A stretch of DNA of 39,802 bases, from the NCBI GenBank assembly GCA_028687435.1, contig JAQUAF010000053.1:1-39802 (forward strand), read 5' to 3'. This document shows positions 27,811 through 38,000 of this stretch, piece after piece. The position numbers and the translations under genes were made by a program. Under the pieces are notes generated by a model that saw nothing but the letters and a program-made list of their open reading frames with translations, ran no database searches and was not told the DNA's origin. Source of the DNA: Verrucomicrobiia bacterium. Its GTDB lineage: Bacteria; Verrucomicrobiota; Verrucomicrobiia; JABWAM01. The stretch's first letter is position 1. Every line of letters begins with the position of its first letter.

Positions 27811-30315
27811 ATGCCGGTTGATTTGGTTCAGGCGGTTTTCGTTGGCGGCGAATGGGCGGAATCCCTTTGGTCGCGCTTTGACAATGCGGGGTACGCTACG
27901 GCGGTCGCGCGGATGCGCAACGGCTTCTCTCATCCGCACGGACGTTTCACGGTCCGAGGGGGTCTCGAATTCATTGGCGAGGTCAAGGATTCCGCCAAGT
28001 TCACCCGGGGAAAACGATTTCAATTTTCGGTTCAGCAGAGCTATCTTCTCGAATTTGGTCATGAATACATTCGGGTCTACAAGGAACAGGATGGGACCAC
28101 GGGGCGAGTCGCTGAATCCAAAACGGTGTCTGGGGCGGCCAACAATGGCGCGGGATTGATTCGGTTGACTGTCACGGGCCATGGCTTCGCGGACGGCTGT
28201 CGGGTGACGGTGGCCAATGTCGGAGGGGTTTCGGCGGCTACGGGCGATTGGGTGATTGCGGTCATTGACGCAAACACCATTGATTTGGTTGGCAGCACCT
28301 TTTCGGGAACCTACACCACGGGCGGGACGGCGGCCTTTCTGGAAATTCCGAGCCCCTACCAAGAGGAGGATTTGCGACTGCTCAAATTCGAGCAATCTGC
28401 CGACGTGCTCTATATCTGGCATCCGTCCTACGCGCGGCGCAAGCTCACGCGGACCAGCCATTACAACTGGACCCTGAGCTCGATTGTGACGGGCGCAAGC
28501 ATCAATCCACCCACGGGATTGAGCGCCGGCGGCAGCGGCCACACGTTTGCAGTGACTTCGATTTCCGACTCTGGTTCCGAATCGGAACCATCCGCCGACG
28601 TGACGGGCGGCTACAGCAATACTCTCTCGTGGACGGCAGTGGCCGACGCCAATGAGTATTCCGTTTACGAGAAGGTGGACGAGATCTATAAATACATTGG
28701 CCGTTCCGCCAGCAATTCCTTTGCGATCCCATCCTCGCCCTCCCCTGACGACGATGTTACGGCACCGCAGTTCCGCGACCCATTCGCCGACGACAACAAT
28801 CCTGGGTGCGGCGTGATTCACGGCCAGCGGCTCTACAATTTCAGGACGGATAACAATCCCCAAAGCTTCTTTGCGAGCGTGGTGGGGGATTTCGAAAACC
28901 ACAATATTTCCAGCCCAATTCAGGATACGGATGCCATTACGGCAGACCTAGACTCGGGCGAGGTCAACGAGATCACGTGGGGCGCCTCGATGGAGGATTT
29001 GATCATTGGAACCACAGCCGGAGAATGGCGCATCTATCCCGGCAGCCAATCCGATAATATCACGGCGGCAACCGCCCAGGCGCGCGTCCAATCCAATTGG
29101 GGCTGCTCGCACGTTCAGCCCTTGAAGATCGGGCGTTCGCTGCTCTTTGTGGATTACACCGGCCAAGTGGTTCGGGACTTCTTCTTTCAGGTGGTCGACG
29201 CCAGCGGGAACCAGGGCTACGACGGGAATGATTACTCGATCCTCTCCAATCATTTCTTTGAGGATAATCCAATTCTGGCTTGGGCGTGGCAGGGAGACCG
29301 CAATTCGATCATTTGGGCCGTCTTGGAAAGCGGCGAGTGGGCCGGGATGACTTGGCTTAAAGAGCATGCAATCCACGGCTGGCACAAGCACTGGACGGAT
29401 GGAGAAGTCGAATGGGTTGAGACAGTCCGCGGTTCCGATGGCAGGAGTTGGCTGACCTACTTTTTCGTCAAGCGCACCATCAACGGCCAGACAAAACGTT
29501 ACATTGAACGGCTTCACACCGAGCTCATCAATGATGTTGAGGACTTCTTTGGCGTGGACTGCGGAATGACCTACGATGGTTCTGTGGATGCGGTTCTAAC
29601 ACCGGGAACCGGCGCAACCGTGCAGGCATCGACGGGGGTTGCGTTTGAAACGGACTCCGATGTGTTCGCCTCCGGGGATGTGAATCGGAAAATCGTTTAT
29701 CGCTACCAGACGACTGAAGACAGTAAAACGGTCTACAAGACGGCGCTGGCGACCATCACAGAGTTCGTTTCAGCCAGAAAGGTTACGGCGACGATCAATA
29801 ATCCGTGGCCTTCGCTGAACGCTGTTGCGGCGGATGCGTGGCGCATGACCATCACGACTATCACCGGCCTTGGCCACCTGGAAGGAAAAGAGGTCTTGAT
29901 TGTGGGAGATGGCGGAGTGCAGACGGCCACCGTCAGTAGCGCCCAAGTCACCCCTCTGTCTCCAGTCAGTCTTGCTCACGTGGGATTGTCGTATTACGGC
30001 GAGTTTATGAACCTCGGCTTTGAGGTGAAGACCAATGCGGGATCGGTTCAAGGCAAGGTTCGCCGAGTTGTCGGCGCCACCCTCAGATTTTGGAAGACGG
30101 CCGGCGCATGGGTTGGGCCTGATGAAACCAAGGTGGACAAAATCAAATTCCGTGATCGTGAAGAGTATTGGGAGCCAGTCCGGCTGTTCTCCGGGGATAA
30201 GAAGGTTAATGTGCGGCCCGGGCCCCTCCGCCAAGGCCAATGTTACGTTAAGTCTGTTCCCGGCCTTCCCTTGTCGATCGATGCAATTATCTGCTCTGTC
30301 GAATGGGGCACCTAA
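27811..30315 (+). CDS. tail tubular protein B (gp12-like nozzle)
   Basis: An 834-residue beta-rich protein of the podovirus nozzle family. It opens QAVFVGGEWAESLWSRFDNAGYATAVARMRNGFSHPHGRFTVRGG in the usual way (sxfxgGxlSpxlxgRxDlxkYxxgxxxxxNfxvxpxGgxxxRpG). Later come the family landmarks LLKFEQSADVLYIWHPSY, the FENHNISSPIQDTDAITADLDS and IIGTTAGEWRIYPG blocks (gp12-like loop), and WAWQGDRNSIIWAVLESG. Residues about 235-275 are an Fn3-like insert (FAVTSISDSGSESEPSADV). Six copies form the DNA exit tube. The end overlaps the gp13-like gene by 13 bases. Confidence 0.88.
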   Translation: MPVDLVQAVFVGGEWAESLWSRFDNAGYATAVARMRNGFSHPHGRFTVRGGLEFIGEVKDSAKFTRGKRFQFSVQQSYLLEFGHEYIRVYKEQDGTTGRVAESKTVSGAANNGAGLIRLTVTGHGFADGCRVTVANVGGVSAATGDWVIAVIDANTIDLVGSTFSGTYTTGGTAAFLEIPSPYQEEDLRLLKFEQSADVLYIWHPSYARRKLTRTSHYNWTLSSIVTGASINPPTGLSAGGSGHTFAVTSISDSGSESEPSADVTGGYSNTLSWTAVADANEYSVYEKVDEIYKYIGRSASNSFAIPSSPSPDDDVTAPQFRDPFADDNNPGCGVIHGQRLYNFRTDNNPQSFFASVVGDFENHNISSPIQDTDAITADLDSGEVNEITWGASMEDLIIGTTAGEWRIYPGSQSDNITAATAQARVQSNWGCSHVQPLKIGRSLLFVDYTGQVVRDFFFQVVDASGNQGYDGNDYSILSNHFFEDNPILAWAWQGDRNSIIWAVLESGEWAGMTWLKEHAIHGWHKHWTDGEVEWVETVRGSDGRSWLTYFFVKRTINGQTKRYIERLHTELINDVEDFFGVDCGMTYDGSVDAVLTPGTGATVQASTGVAFETDSDVFASGDVNRKIVYRYQTTEDSKTVYKTALATITEFVSARKVTATINNPWPSLNAVAADAWRMTITTITGLGHLEGKEVLIVGDGGVQTATVSSAQVTPLSPVSLAHVGLSYYGEFMNLGFEVKTNAGSVQGKVRRVVGATLRFWKTAGAWVGPDETKVDKIKFRDREEYWEPVRLFSGDKKVNVRPGPLRQGQCYVKSVPGLPLSIDAIICSVEWGT

Positions 30316-30788
30316 CCGAATGCGTCATTGTTCCCGCCGAAGCCAGGGATGTTCTGTCCCTGAAGGGTGCTCTGCGCAAATCGGATCGAATGGAAGTCGA
30401 GGCGTGTTCTGGACAGAATCCAAGCCGTGCCCTTGAACAGTCTTGGGAACGCTCTGAAATGTCATGGGCCGGACGCGCAAAACACAACGGGGAATGGTCG
30501 ACATGGGGGATTCTTGGCGTGGCGCGCCTTTCCATGTGTTCCTCGACCGGGGTTCCTTGGATGCTGGGTTCCGATGAGATGAACCGTAATTTACTAAGGA
30601 TTGGGCGGTCCTCAAAGTATTATGTGGATGTCATGCTGCAACACTATTCACAACTGGAAAATTACATTGATGCGAGGCAAACCCGCTCAATCAAATGGCT
30701 GAAGTGGTGCGGTTTTCGCGTGGAACCAGCACACCCCTTCGGAGTCAAGGGGTTGCCGTTCCACAGGTTTTGGAAGGAAAGGATCTGA
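30303..30788 (+). CDS. gp13-like acetyltransferase-fold protein
   Basis: A 161-residue protein resembling the DUF2833/GNAT-like group that occupies the T7 gene 13 position: a start with TECVIVPAEARDV, then WSTWGILGVARLSMCSSTGVPWMLGSDEMNR and the ending LENYIDARQTRSIKWLKWCGFRVE, the typical NYVDARNxxSIrWLxwlGF motif. In T7, gp13 is needed for internal core assembly but is not acetyltransferase-active as far as is known. Here it overlaps the nozzle gene by 13 bases and ends one base before the gp14-like ATG. Confidence 0.82.
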   Translation: MGHLTECVIVPAEARDVLSLKGALRKSDRMEVEACSGQNPSRALEQSWERSEMSWAGRAKHNGEWSTWGILGVARLSMCSSTGVPWMLGSDEMNRNLLRIGRSSKYYVDVMLQHYSQLENYIDARQTRSIKWLKWCGFRVEPAHPFGVKGLPFHRFWKERI

Positions 30789-30789
30789 T

Positions 30790-31317
30790 ATGTGTGACTC
30801 GATAGCATTGGCAGCTACAAGTCTGGCCTTGACTGTTGCTTCAACTGGTATGGGGGCCATTTCGGCAGCTCAACAACAGAAGTCTCAAAATGCAGCCGCT
30901 GAATACAATGCGAGGATTGCGGAGCGCAACGCCCAACAAAGCGAACTTTTGGCACAAGATGCCATTGCCCGCGGCAAAATCGACGCCGAAGCCCAACGCA
31001 AGGAAACAGCGCTGAAGATCGGTGCGTTTCAGGCATCGCGGGGGGGATCGGGCCTGCTGGTCAACTCCGGGAGCAATTTGGATGTCCGTGAGGACATGGC
31101 GGGCTTCGGCGAGTTGGATGCCCTTACGATTGAAAACAACGCTGATCGCGAAGCCTGGCAACTCCGCAACCAAGCCACAGATTACACCCTGCAAGCAAAC
31201 CTTGCCCGGATGAGCAAGCGCAGTTCAGCGCTCGCGGTTGGATCAAGCATTCTCACCGGTACGTCCAAATTCGGCACGGATTTGTATGGGTACAGGGACA
31301 CCTTTAAAATCACATGA
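30790..31317 (+). CDS. internal virion protein (gp14-like)
   Basis: A 175-residue protein with a hydrophobic N-terminal stretch (IALAATSLALTVASTGMGAISA), a long Ala/Gln coiled segment (about 25-80), a Gly-rich turn (SRGGSGLLVNSGSN) and a further helix, as in T7 gp14. The family is ejected first and forms a pore in the outer membrane for DNA entry. The gene order (gp13, gp14, one extra gene, gp15, gp16) supports this. Its TGA overlaps the ATG of the radical SAM gene (ATGA). Confidence 0.82.
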   Translation: MCDSIALAATSLALTVASTGMGAISAAQQQKSQNAAAEYNARIAERNAQQSELLAQDAIARGKIDAEAQRKETALKIGAFQASRGGSGLLVNSGSNLDVREDMAGFGELDALTIENNADREAWQLRNQATDYTLQANLARMSKRSSALAVGSSILTGTSKFGTDLYGYRDTFKIT

Positions 31318-33053
31318 TTTCTCCCGCCCACCAAACGATTATTGAGGTTGATTGGACAAATGCCTGTCCAAACCGATGCACGTCATGCACTCGGCTTTGC
31401 GGGCATCATAAAAAGCCGTTTTTCATCACCGAAGCGCATCTTCGTCGAGCATTGGAAAGTCTGGCGGGGTTTCCCGGCGCGGTCGGCGCCATGGGGGGCG
31501 AGCCAACCCTGCACCCTGAATTTGAAAAGTTTTGCCGCATTTTCCGTGAGATGCGTCCGGAGGTGAAAAACCTGCCTGCCAACCGGACGGGACCATGGCC
31601 GGACGTGAAGGCGTTTCGAGACGGATTGGCTTCCCACGTGGGATGGAAAAAGGTGCTTTTCACTTCCTTGGGGGAAAGCTATTACCGCCATTTTGAAGTG
31701 ATCCAAGAGACATTTGGATACCAAGGATTGAACGATCACCAGCATGACGGAGAGCATATTTCGAGTATGATCACTCGCAAATCCCTGGGGATTTCGGATG
31801 CTGAATGGATTTCCTTGCGGGATAACTGCTGGCTTCAACGAACGTGGAGTGCGGCCATCACGCCGCACGGCGCGTATTTTTGCGAACAAGCCGGCCATCT
31901 GGATTTGCTTTTCAATGGAGGCAAGCTGGCATGGAAAGTGGAAAAGAACTGGTGGCAGCGAACGCCCAAGGAATTTGGCGACCAACTCCAGCTTTGCGAG
32001 ATGTGCAGTCAATGTCTTTCGGTTCCCTGGGTGCGGTCATCGGAGGAGACGGATATTGTTTCAGCGGATATGCTGGAACGGCTCAAGACGGTCGAAAGCC
32101 CCAAGGTGAAAGCTGGCAAGTTTGAGATCTATGATCCGGAAAAACATCCCTCGCGCAAGGTGAATCATTGCGTGGAGCCTTATGTGAAGGATAATTCCAA
32201 GAGGATTTCGAGGCGAACCATTCAACCTCGACGGCTGGAGGCGGTGACAGTATGCGTGGGGTACGACGATTACCTTGCCTTGACGATCCGGCACAACAAA
32301 AATGAGTTTGACCGATGGGTTATTGTGACGGATGCCACTGACGCGCGAACGCAGGCGCTATGCAAAAAAGAGGGGGTTGAATGTGTCGCTTCTGGGCGCA
32401 TCCACGAGAATGGAGCCGTTTTCGCGAAGGGAAAGGCCGTCAATGATGGATTATGCTTCCTGAAGCCAACGGATTGGATCGTTCATCTCGATGCTGATGT
32501 GATTTTGCCGTCCGGGTTCAAGGATCGGATCAAAAGCCTGATTCTTAACCCCGGTGCGTTTTACTACACGGCGCGCTTCGGCGGTTCGGAATGGAATCAA
32601 GTGCCCGCCTTGCTGGCCTTGTGCCGGGAGCTTGGCGTTGACCAGATGCCGCAAGCGGGCCTTGAGGCGAGTCCTTCAGGCTATTTTCAGATGTTCCACC
32701 GTGCCTGCTCTTGTCTGGCTGCGCCGATCTATGCGGAGGGCAGTGTCACTGCGGAATACGACGACCTTCATTTCCATCAGAAATGGCCGGAACATTGGAA
32801 AGTGCGGCTGCCGGCTTGGGCCAATGTTTTACATCTTCCCCATGGTTTCCGGCGCCAGAACTGGAGCGGACGGCGCACTCCTCGCTTGGAATCCGAATTG
32901 GCCAAACGGCCACTTCCAACCAGGTGGATTTGTCATACGCCATGCTTTGTGGGCGGCAAATTCTATCGAAAGAATGAGGAAGGCCGCGCTTCGGATGTGA
33001 AGTCGGCCATCTCGCACTTTAAACCGGTCTTGGAGGCAAAACATGGCTTCTGA
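31314..33053 (+). CDS. radical SAM-glycosyltransferase fusion protein
   Basis: A 579-residue two-domain protein. Residues 1-240 are radical SAM: TNACPNRCTSC gives C18-x3-C22-x2-C25 for the 4Fe-4S cluster, with C29 after it; GAMGGEPTLHPEF (58-70) is the SAM-binding GGE motif. C172, C190 and C228-x2-C231-x2-C234 could bind an auxiliary cluster in SPASM/twitch style. Residues about 308-525 are a GT-A glycosyltransferase: TVCVGYDDYLALTIRHN, VFAKGKAVNDGL, then WIVHLDADVILP with metal-binding D393/D395, GYFQMFH, and acidic AEYDD (480-484). Substrates are unknown. The ATG overlaps the gp14-like stop, and the 3' end overlaps the gp15-like gene by 11 bases, so it is translated with the ejection proteins. 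No frame damage is seen. Confidence 0.85.
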   Translation: MISPAHQTIIEVDWTNACPNRCTSCTRLCGHHKKPFFITEAHLRRALESLAGFPGAVGAMGGEPTLHPEFEKFCRIFREMRPEVKNLPANRTGPWPDVKAFRDGLASHVGWKKVLFTSLGESYYRHFEVIQETFGYQGLNDHQHDGEHISSMITRKSLGISDAEWISLRDNCWLQRTWSAAITPHGAYFCEQAGHLDLLFNGGKLAWKVEKNWWQRTPKEFGDQLQLCEMCSQCLSVPWVRSSEETDIVSADMLERLKTVESPKVKAGKFEIYDPEKHPSRKVNHCVEPYVKDNSKRISRRTIQPRRLEAVTVCVGYDDYLALTIRHNKNEFDRWVIVTDATDARTQALCKKEGVECVASGRIHENGAVFAKGKAVNDGLCFLKPTDWIVHLDADVILPSGFKDRIKSLILNPGAFYYTARFGGSEWNQVPALLALCRELGVDQMPQAGLEASPSGYFQMFHRACSCLAAPIYAEGSVTAEYDDLHFHQKWPEHWKVRLPAWANVLHLPHGFRRQNWSGRRTPRLESELAKRPLPTRWICHTPCFVGGKFYRKNEEGRASDVKSAISHFKPVLEAKHGF

Positions 33054-35097
33054 AGTTCCATTCCGCCCTTGGGCTGTCAAAAATCGTCCTGTTTCCGGGG
33101 GGATGATTACCGCGCATGCGAGCGCTGAATCCTTTGGTGGCGGTCAGGCTGAGGATCTGGCCGGCGCGTCTCAAGCGCTTGGCACAGCCGGCTATCGCTT
33201 GAACTCCGTTGCGATGGAGGAACAGGATCGCCTCAACAAGAACACGGTCCGGGATGCCGGCTTTGATGCACAGGCGCAAACCAGAGACTTCCTTGCCAAA
33301 GACATTTTTGCGCGCCAAGGGTTGCAGGCGGCCACCGCGGAAAGCGATACGCGCAAGAAACTCGCAGAGATCAAATCAACCGTCAGTCAAAAACTTGCGA
33401 ACACGGCGCAAAAGGAGATATTTGAATCTCAATGGCGGAGTCTGGAAAACGATTCGATTGCCCGCGTTCAAAGCTTCCAGCTTCAGGAGTCAAAACGAGC
33501 AGAGAAGGCCACCCGTGCGGCGCAGAATGCAAACGAAGTCGCCGATGCGGTCACCTATTACAACGATCCTGAGCGCCTGAAGAAGGCGGAATTTCGGATC
33601 TCGCAAAATGTAATTGCCGACAATGCCGGCATGGGACCCGAGGTCCAGGGCGCGGCGGTTCGGGAGCATGTGCATCATCTCTATTCCGCAATAGCTGACC
33701 GAATCGGTCAGAGCAGTCCCTTTGAGGCATTGAAGTTCATCAACCAATACGAAAACAAATTTGATTCAAAATGGGTAATGAGTACCAAGGCTGGACTCGA
33801 AAGGCAGGCTTCCAATGTGGCGGCGGCTGGCTTGGGAAATTCCTTGGCGTCAAATCCCGCCATGGATGCGGTTATGGCGAGGGAATCGGTTCTGAGCCAG
33901 ATCAAAGACCCTGCCTCACAGGAACACGCCATGCAGGTCTTTAAAACAGCGCGAGCCGAACAGTCGGCAGTTGCGCGGGATAAAGAGCGGGCGTTTGTGG
34001 AGGGGCAATGGCAGGCGGCTATCAAAGATCCCGAGGCGACAATCAACCCGGCGCTGCCCGCAGATGAGCAAATTAAAATCCAGCGGTTCAGGGAAGCCCG
34101 GGCGAACGGGGAAACGGAAGCCACCCAAAAGGCTGTTTATGGGATGCTGATTGGAAAGATGGCAACGGGCGAAATCCGGGGCATGAACCTTTACGAATTT
34201 GCCCCATACCTGACCCAACATGATCTTGGATTCCTGCTGTCTCATCAGGGCAGAATGAGACGGGGCGACGGAACAAAGGCGGAGGATGCGGCTTTTCAGA
34301 AGGCGGTCAAAGGAGCGGCGGCAGATGTCCAGAAGCTGCCCATGTTCAAGATCAGCGAAAAGGATGATGAGGAAACGATTCTTAAAAAGCAATTTCTGGC
34401 TGATCAGTTTACAGCGGCTTACGCTCAAAAGCTGTCAGCGCTTCCTCCTGAGAAGTGGCAGGATTTCAATGAGGTGGACAAACTGAAGCGTAATCTGCTG
34501 AGGGATGGCGTTACGCTTGAAAAAGGAACTTGGATGCCGTTCGATGGAAAACCGTTTTTCGATGTGAAAGGAATGGAATTCCAAAATTACAAGAAAGCGG
34601 TGAATGTTTCAAAAGCTGCCGATAGGAAGTCTGTTGCTGAACAGGCTGTAGCCGGGAAGTCACAATCAGATATTCAAGGAAAGCAAGGCAGTGATGTCTC
34701 CGGGTGGCTGGATGCTAGAACCGGGATTCCCCAATCAGTTGCGCCCCTGACGTTCGGTGATCTGGCCTATGGCGTCAAAGAGGCGTGGGAAGCGCACAAG
34801 ATGACCGGGCGGGCAATCGGCAATGCGATTATGGATTATGGCGTCAAACCCATCGTGAAAGTTCAAGAGGCTGTTGGCGCGGCCATTGGAGACGAGCTTG
34901 CGAAAGTTGCTTCCGACGAAGATTTTACGAGGGCCATGTTGACGCATGAAAGGCTGGCGCGGAGCGGTGTTGATACTTCTGAGTTGGATGATTTCTGGCG
35001 TCAAAGAAGGGCGCGCGGAAACCCCATAGGATCGGCGTCAATTTATGTCCGCAAGGTCAACGCCTTCGTTGAAAAGACCTTCAAAAAGGAAAAATAA
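33043..35097 (+). CDS. internal virion protein (gp15-like)
   Basis: A 684-residue, almost wholly helical protein rich in Ala, Gln and charged residues, without catalytic motifs. It fits T7 gp15 by position, length (gp15 is 747) and architecture: long helices around 45-150 (QEIFESQW-type coils), HVHHLYSAIADRIGQSSPFEALKFI, and repeated helical hairpins to about 440. Residues about 560-640 form a further Ala-rich helix (EAVGAAIGDELAKVAS). gp15 moves into the periplasm and with gp16 helps draw DNA in. GGAGG at 33032-33036 gives a strong site for ATG 33043. TAA abuts the next ATG. Confidence 0.8.
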   Translation: MASEVPFRPWAVKNRPVSGGMITAHASAESFGGGQAEDLAGASQALGTAGYRLNSVAMEEQDRLNKNTVRDAGFDAQAQTRDFLAKDIFARQGLQAATAESDTRKKLAEIKSTVSQKLANTAQKEIFESQWRSLENDSIARVQSFQLQESKRAEKATRAAQNANEVADAVTYYNDPERLKKAEFRISQNVIADNAGMGPEVQGAAVREHVHHLYSAIADRIGQSSPFEALKFINQYENKFDSKWVMSTKAGLERQASNVAAAGLGNSLASNPAMDAVMARESVLSQIKDPASQEHAMQVFKTARAEQSAVARDKERAFVEGQWQAAIKDPEATINPALPADEQIKIQRFREARANGETEATQKAVYGMLIGKMATGEIRGMNLYEFAPYLTQHDLGFLLSHQGRMRRGDGTKAEDAAFQKAVKGAAADVQKLPMFKISEKDDEETILKKQFLADQFTAAYAQKLSALPPEKWQDFNEVDKLKRNLLRDGVTLEKGTWMPFDGKPFFDVKGMEFQNYKKAVNVSKAADRKSVAEQAVAGKSQSDIQGKQGSDVSGWLDARTGIPQSVAPLTFGDLAYGVKEAWEAHKMTGRAIGNAIMDYGVKPIVKVQEAVGAAIGDELAKVASDEDFTRAMLTHERLARSGVDTSELDDFWRQRRARGNPIGSASIYVRKVNAFVEKTFKKEK

Positions 35098-38000
35098 ATG
35101 CCTTCTCTCTACGGAACCGATTGGCAGATTCCTGCCGATTTTCAAGACCGGTTATCTGAACCCTTGCGGGCGTTGGCCGGGGATTTCATATCTGCTGGGC
35201 AACGATGGGGCGTGAATCCCGCCTTGCTGGCTTCAATCTCTGAACATGAAACAGGAAGGGGCACTTCCCGGGCGTTTCGTGTCAAAGAGAACGCCATGGG
35301 GGTTTCCGATAATCTTGGTCCTGTGGATTACCGCAGGCGAGGCGGGGCGGCGGCAACGATTGACCACATGGCCAGCCGATTGGCAATGGATGCGATTTAT
35401 GAGTCAGCCCGGCAAGCCGGGACGCTCGAATCCCTTGGTTCAATCTATGCGCCTCCCGGATCCGCCAATGATCCGGGCAATCTCAATCCATCATGGGCAA
35501 CCGGGGTAAAATCGTTTTACGACAGGCTGACAGCGCCGGAAGCCCAACCTCCTGATGTGGACGCTTTGCGGATCACCCAAGACGCCTTGGGCAATCCCAA
35601 GCCGGAACAGGCTGCCAGGGTGGATCGCCTGGCGGCGGCAAACGGGGTGGATTATGGAACGGCTGACACCTATTCGGAGGAATTTGGAGCGGCAAATAAT
35701 CGGGCGCGCATCGCGGCGCAACTCGGGGAACGGGATGATCGTGGCGCGTTGAAACATCCGGTTTTGGCTGAGGTGGCCAATGATCCGGTTCAGATGGCAA
35801 AGATGGCGGATGACGTGCCGGGCATGGCCAAGATTGAAACGACTGTTCGGCAACTCTCGGCGTGGCAACGGGCATTGAAGGCCATCAACCTGAATGAGAT
35901 CAACCGGGCGATTGAGGCAGAAAAGAGCGGGGAAAATGCCGAGAGACTCCAGACTTACGGCTCCATGGCATTGGAAGGGGCTGCTCAAGCGGCGGTTGCT
36001 ATTCCAAAGGCGGTTACTGGCGTTGTTCATGTTCTCGGCTTGGATGTCATGGAATCAGGGGCAACGGTTGCCGATAACCCTTTTTATCAGCTTTTAGATA
36101 CTGTGGAGAAAACCCCGAAAGCGTTGCTTCCACAAAATGAGGAAAAGAGTCAGGAGTTTGCCGGGCAAGCCGTCAAAGGGCTTGGCCAGCTTGGCGGCAT
36201 CATCTTAACCGGAGGGCTGTCGGGCGTTGCTCAAGCCATTCCGCGCGCCTTTGCTCTGGCGTCCGGCATAGCACAGGAAGCGGCCAGCATGTACGACGAA
36301 GCCCGGGGCAAGGGTGCCAGCGAACAACAGGCTTTGGTCACGGCTGGCGTTGTCGGGGCAACGGCGGGGCCATTGGATGCGCTCATGCCGGGTCATCTGA
36401 TTGAACGGCTTTTCAAAGGGTTGGGCGGCAATGGAACCATGAAGTTTTTAAAGAATCTGGCCATTGAAGCCGGGCAAGAAGCGACAACGGAAGGGGCTCA
36501 ATCCCTTATCGAAAACACGGCTGCCAAGGCCATTTACGACGAAGACCGGGATTATTGGGATGGTGCGCTTGAATCGGCGGGCGTCGGCGGTGTGGTGGGA
36601 GCCATCGCCTCCGCGGTAGTGTCGGCGGCTACCGGCGCGCGCGTTCGGCCTCGTGGTCACTCTCCCGGGGAAACTAAGATTGCCAAAGATATTACCCAGA
36701 AGGCTGGCGAGGTCGCCATGGATATCCAGAAGGCCCAAAATACAGCGGATGGCATGGATTCCTTGGTTCAGGCTGTCGGGGAAACGAAGCTGGCTGGGCG
36801 TGATCCTGAGGCGGTTGGCGGGCTTGTCGGGAAGATGATCGAGAAAGCCGGTGCGCCTGATTCGTTCACAGTCCCGGCTGACCAGTTGCATGACGTCCTT
36901 TTTCAAGAGGGGCTTTCCCTTGAAGAACAGGAAAAGGTTTTCCGGGATTTCGCCAACAGCGTTTCAAATGAGCCAGACCCGGCGGCTGCCGCGCAAAAGC
37001 TGGATTTGATTCTGGCCACTGGCGGAGATGTCCGGGTGGATGTTTCCCGGTTTCTGAGTCGCAAAGATCATGCTGAATTATGGAAAAAGCTGCGGGACGT
37101 TGCCCGGTTTGGGGATGGGATTTCAGTGGCGGAGGTCGAGGGGCGCAAGAAAGATCTGCAAGAGTTCATCGAGAAGAAAAAGCAGGACTTGGCTTTCATG
37201 CGCGGGGCTCCGGCACAACATCAGAAGCTTGCCCGGCTACGCCAAAGCCTCATGGCCCAAAAGGAAAACAGCGGGCTTGGATGGACGGCTGAAGCGGCGG
37301 ATCATCAGTTGGTTGCTGCTGAAGTAATGCTGCGGCGGATGGCCCAAGTGTCAGGGAAAAGCTTGGACGAAATCCTTGGCCAGATTGATTTTCAGGTAGG
37401 CAAAGAAGGGCTTACGGCTTCGGTGCAGCCTCAAGACCTGTCATTTGATCCAAAGGCCATGGCTGCCATGCGGAAAGAGAGGGAGGCGCAAGAGGCCGAT
37501 TTGCAACGGCGTTTCGAGGAGGAACAGAAAGCGCAAACCATTCCCTCCAAGGTGAAGGCATGGGGTGCCGTGGGGATCGACGAAATCACACCAAAGGTCG
37601 TGGAAACCATTGCCGGGAAAACTGAGTCATGGACATGGCAACAGGCGGCGCGGATCGTTTCCAATGGGCTAAGGATTCCCTATGAGACGGCCCGGGAAAT
37701 TGCATGGGATTTGATGGGTGAGAAAAGTGGTGTTGCTCCATCGGAGATGTTGCGGGCGGCGGCGGGATGGGTGCGCGAAAACGGACTGCAGGATGCCGCC
37801 AAGCGCGAGGAGCAAATGGCGGCAATCGAGGCCCAGAACGAACAGGCGGCCATGATGGCCGATGAACTGCATTCTGGCGGGGAACTGCTGCAGGCCGTCT
37901 TGCGCGCCGGGGGATTGCCTACTCAAGAGCTGGCGGCAAGCCAGAAAGAGGAGTTGACCGGCGAACTGAAAAGCATGGGGGAGGATGCCAAGGCGTCGCT

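Noticed and set aside
27640..28902. 420-residue minus-strand frame across tail genes
   Set aside because: It spans the boundary between two well-supported tail genes on the other strand; a shadow frame.
31314..33053. Possible host moron gene wrongly read as virion gene
   Set aside because: Base composition is like that of its neighbours and start and stop overlap both flanking phage genes, so it is an established part of the operon rather than a loose insertion.
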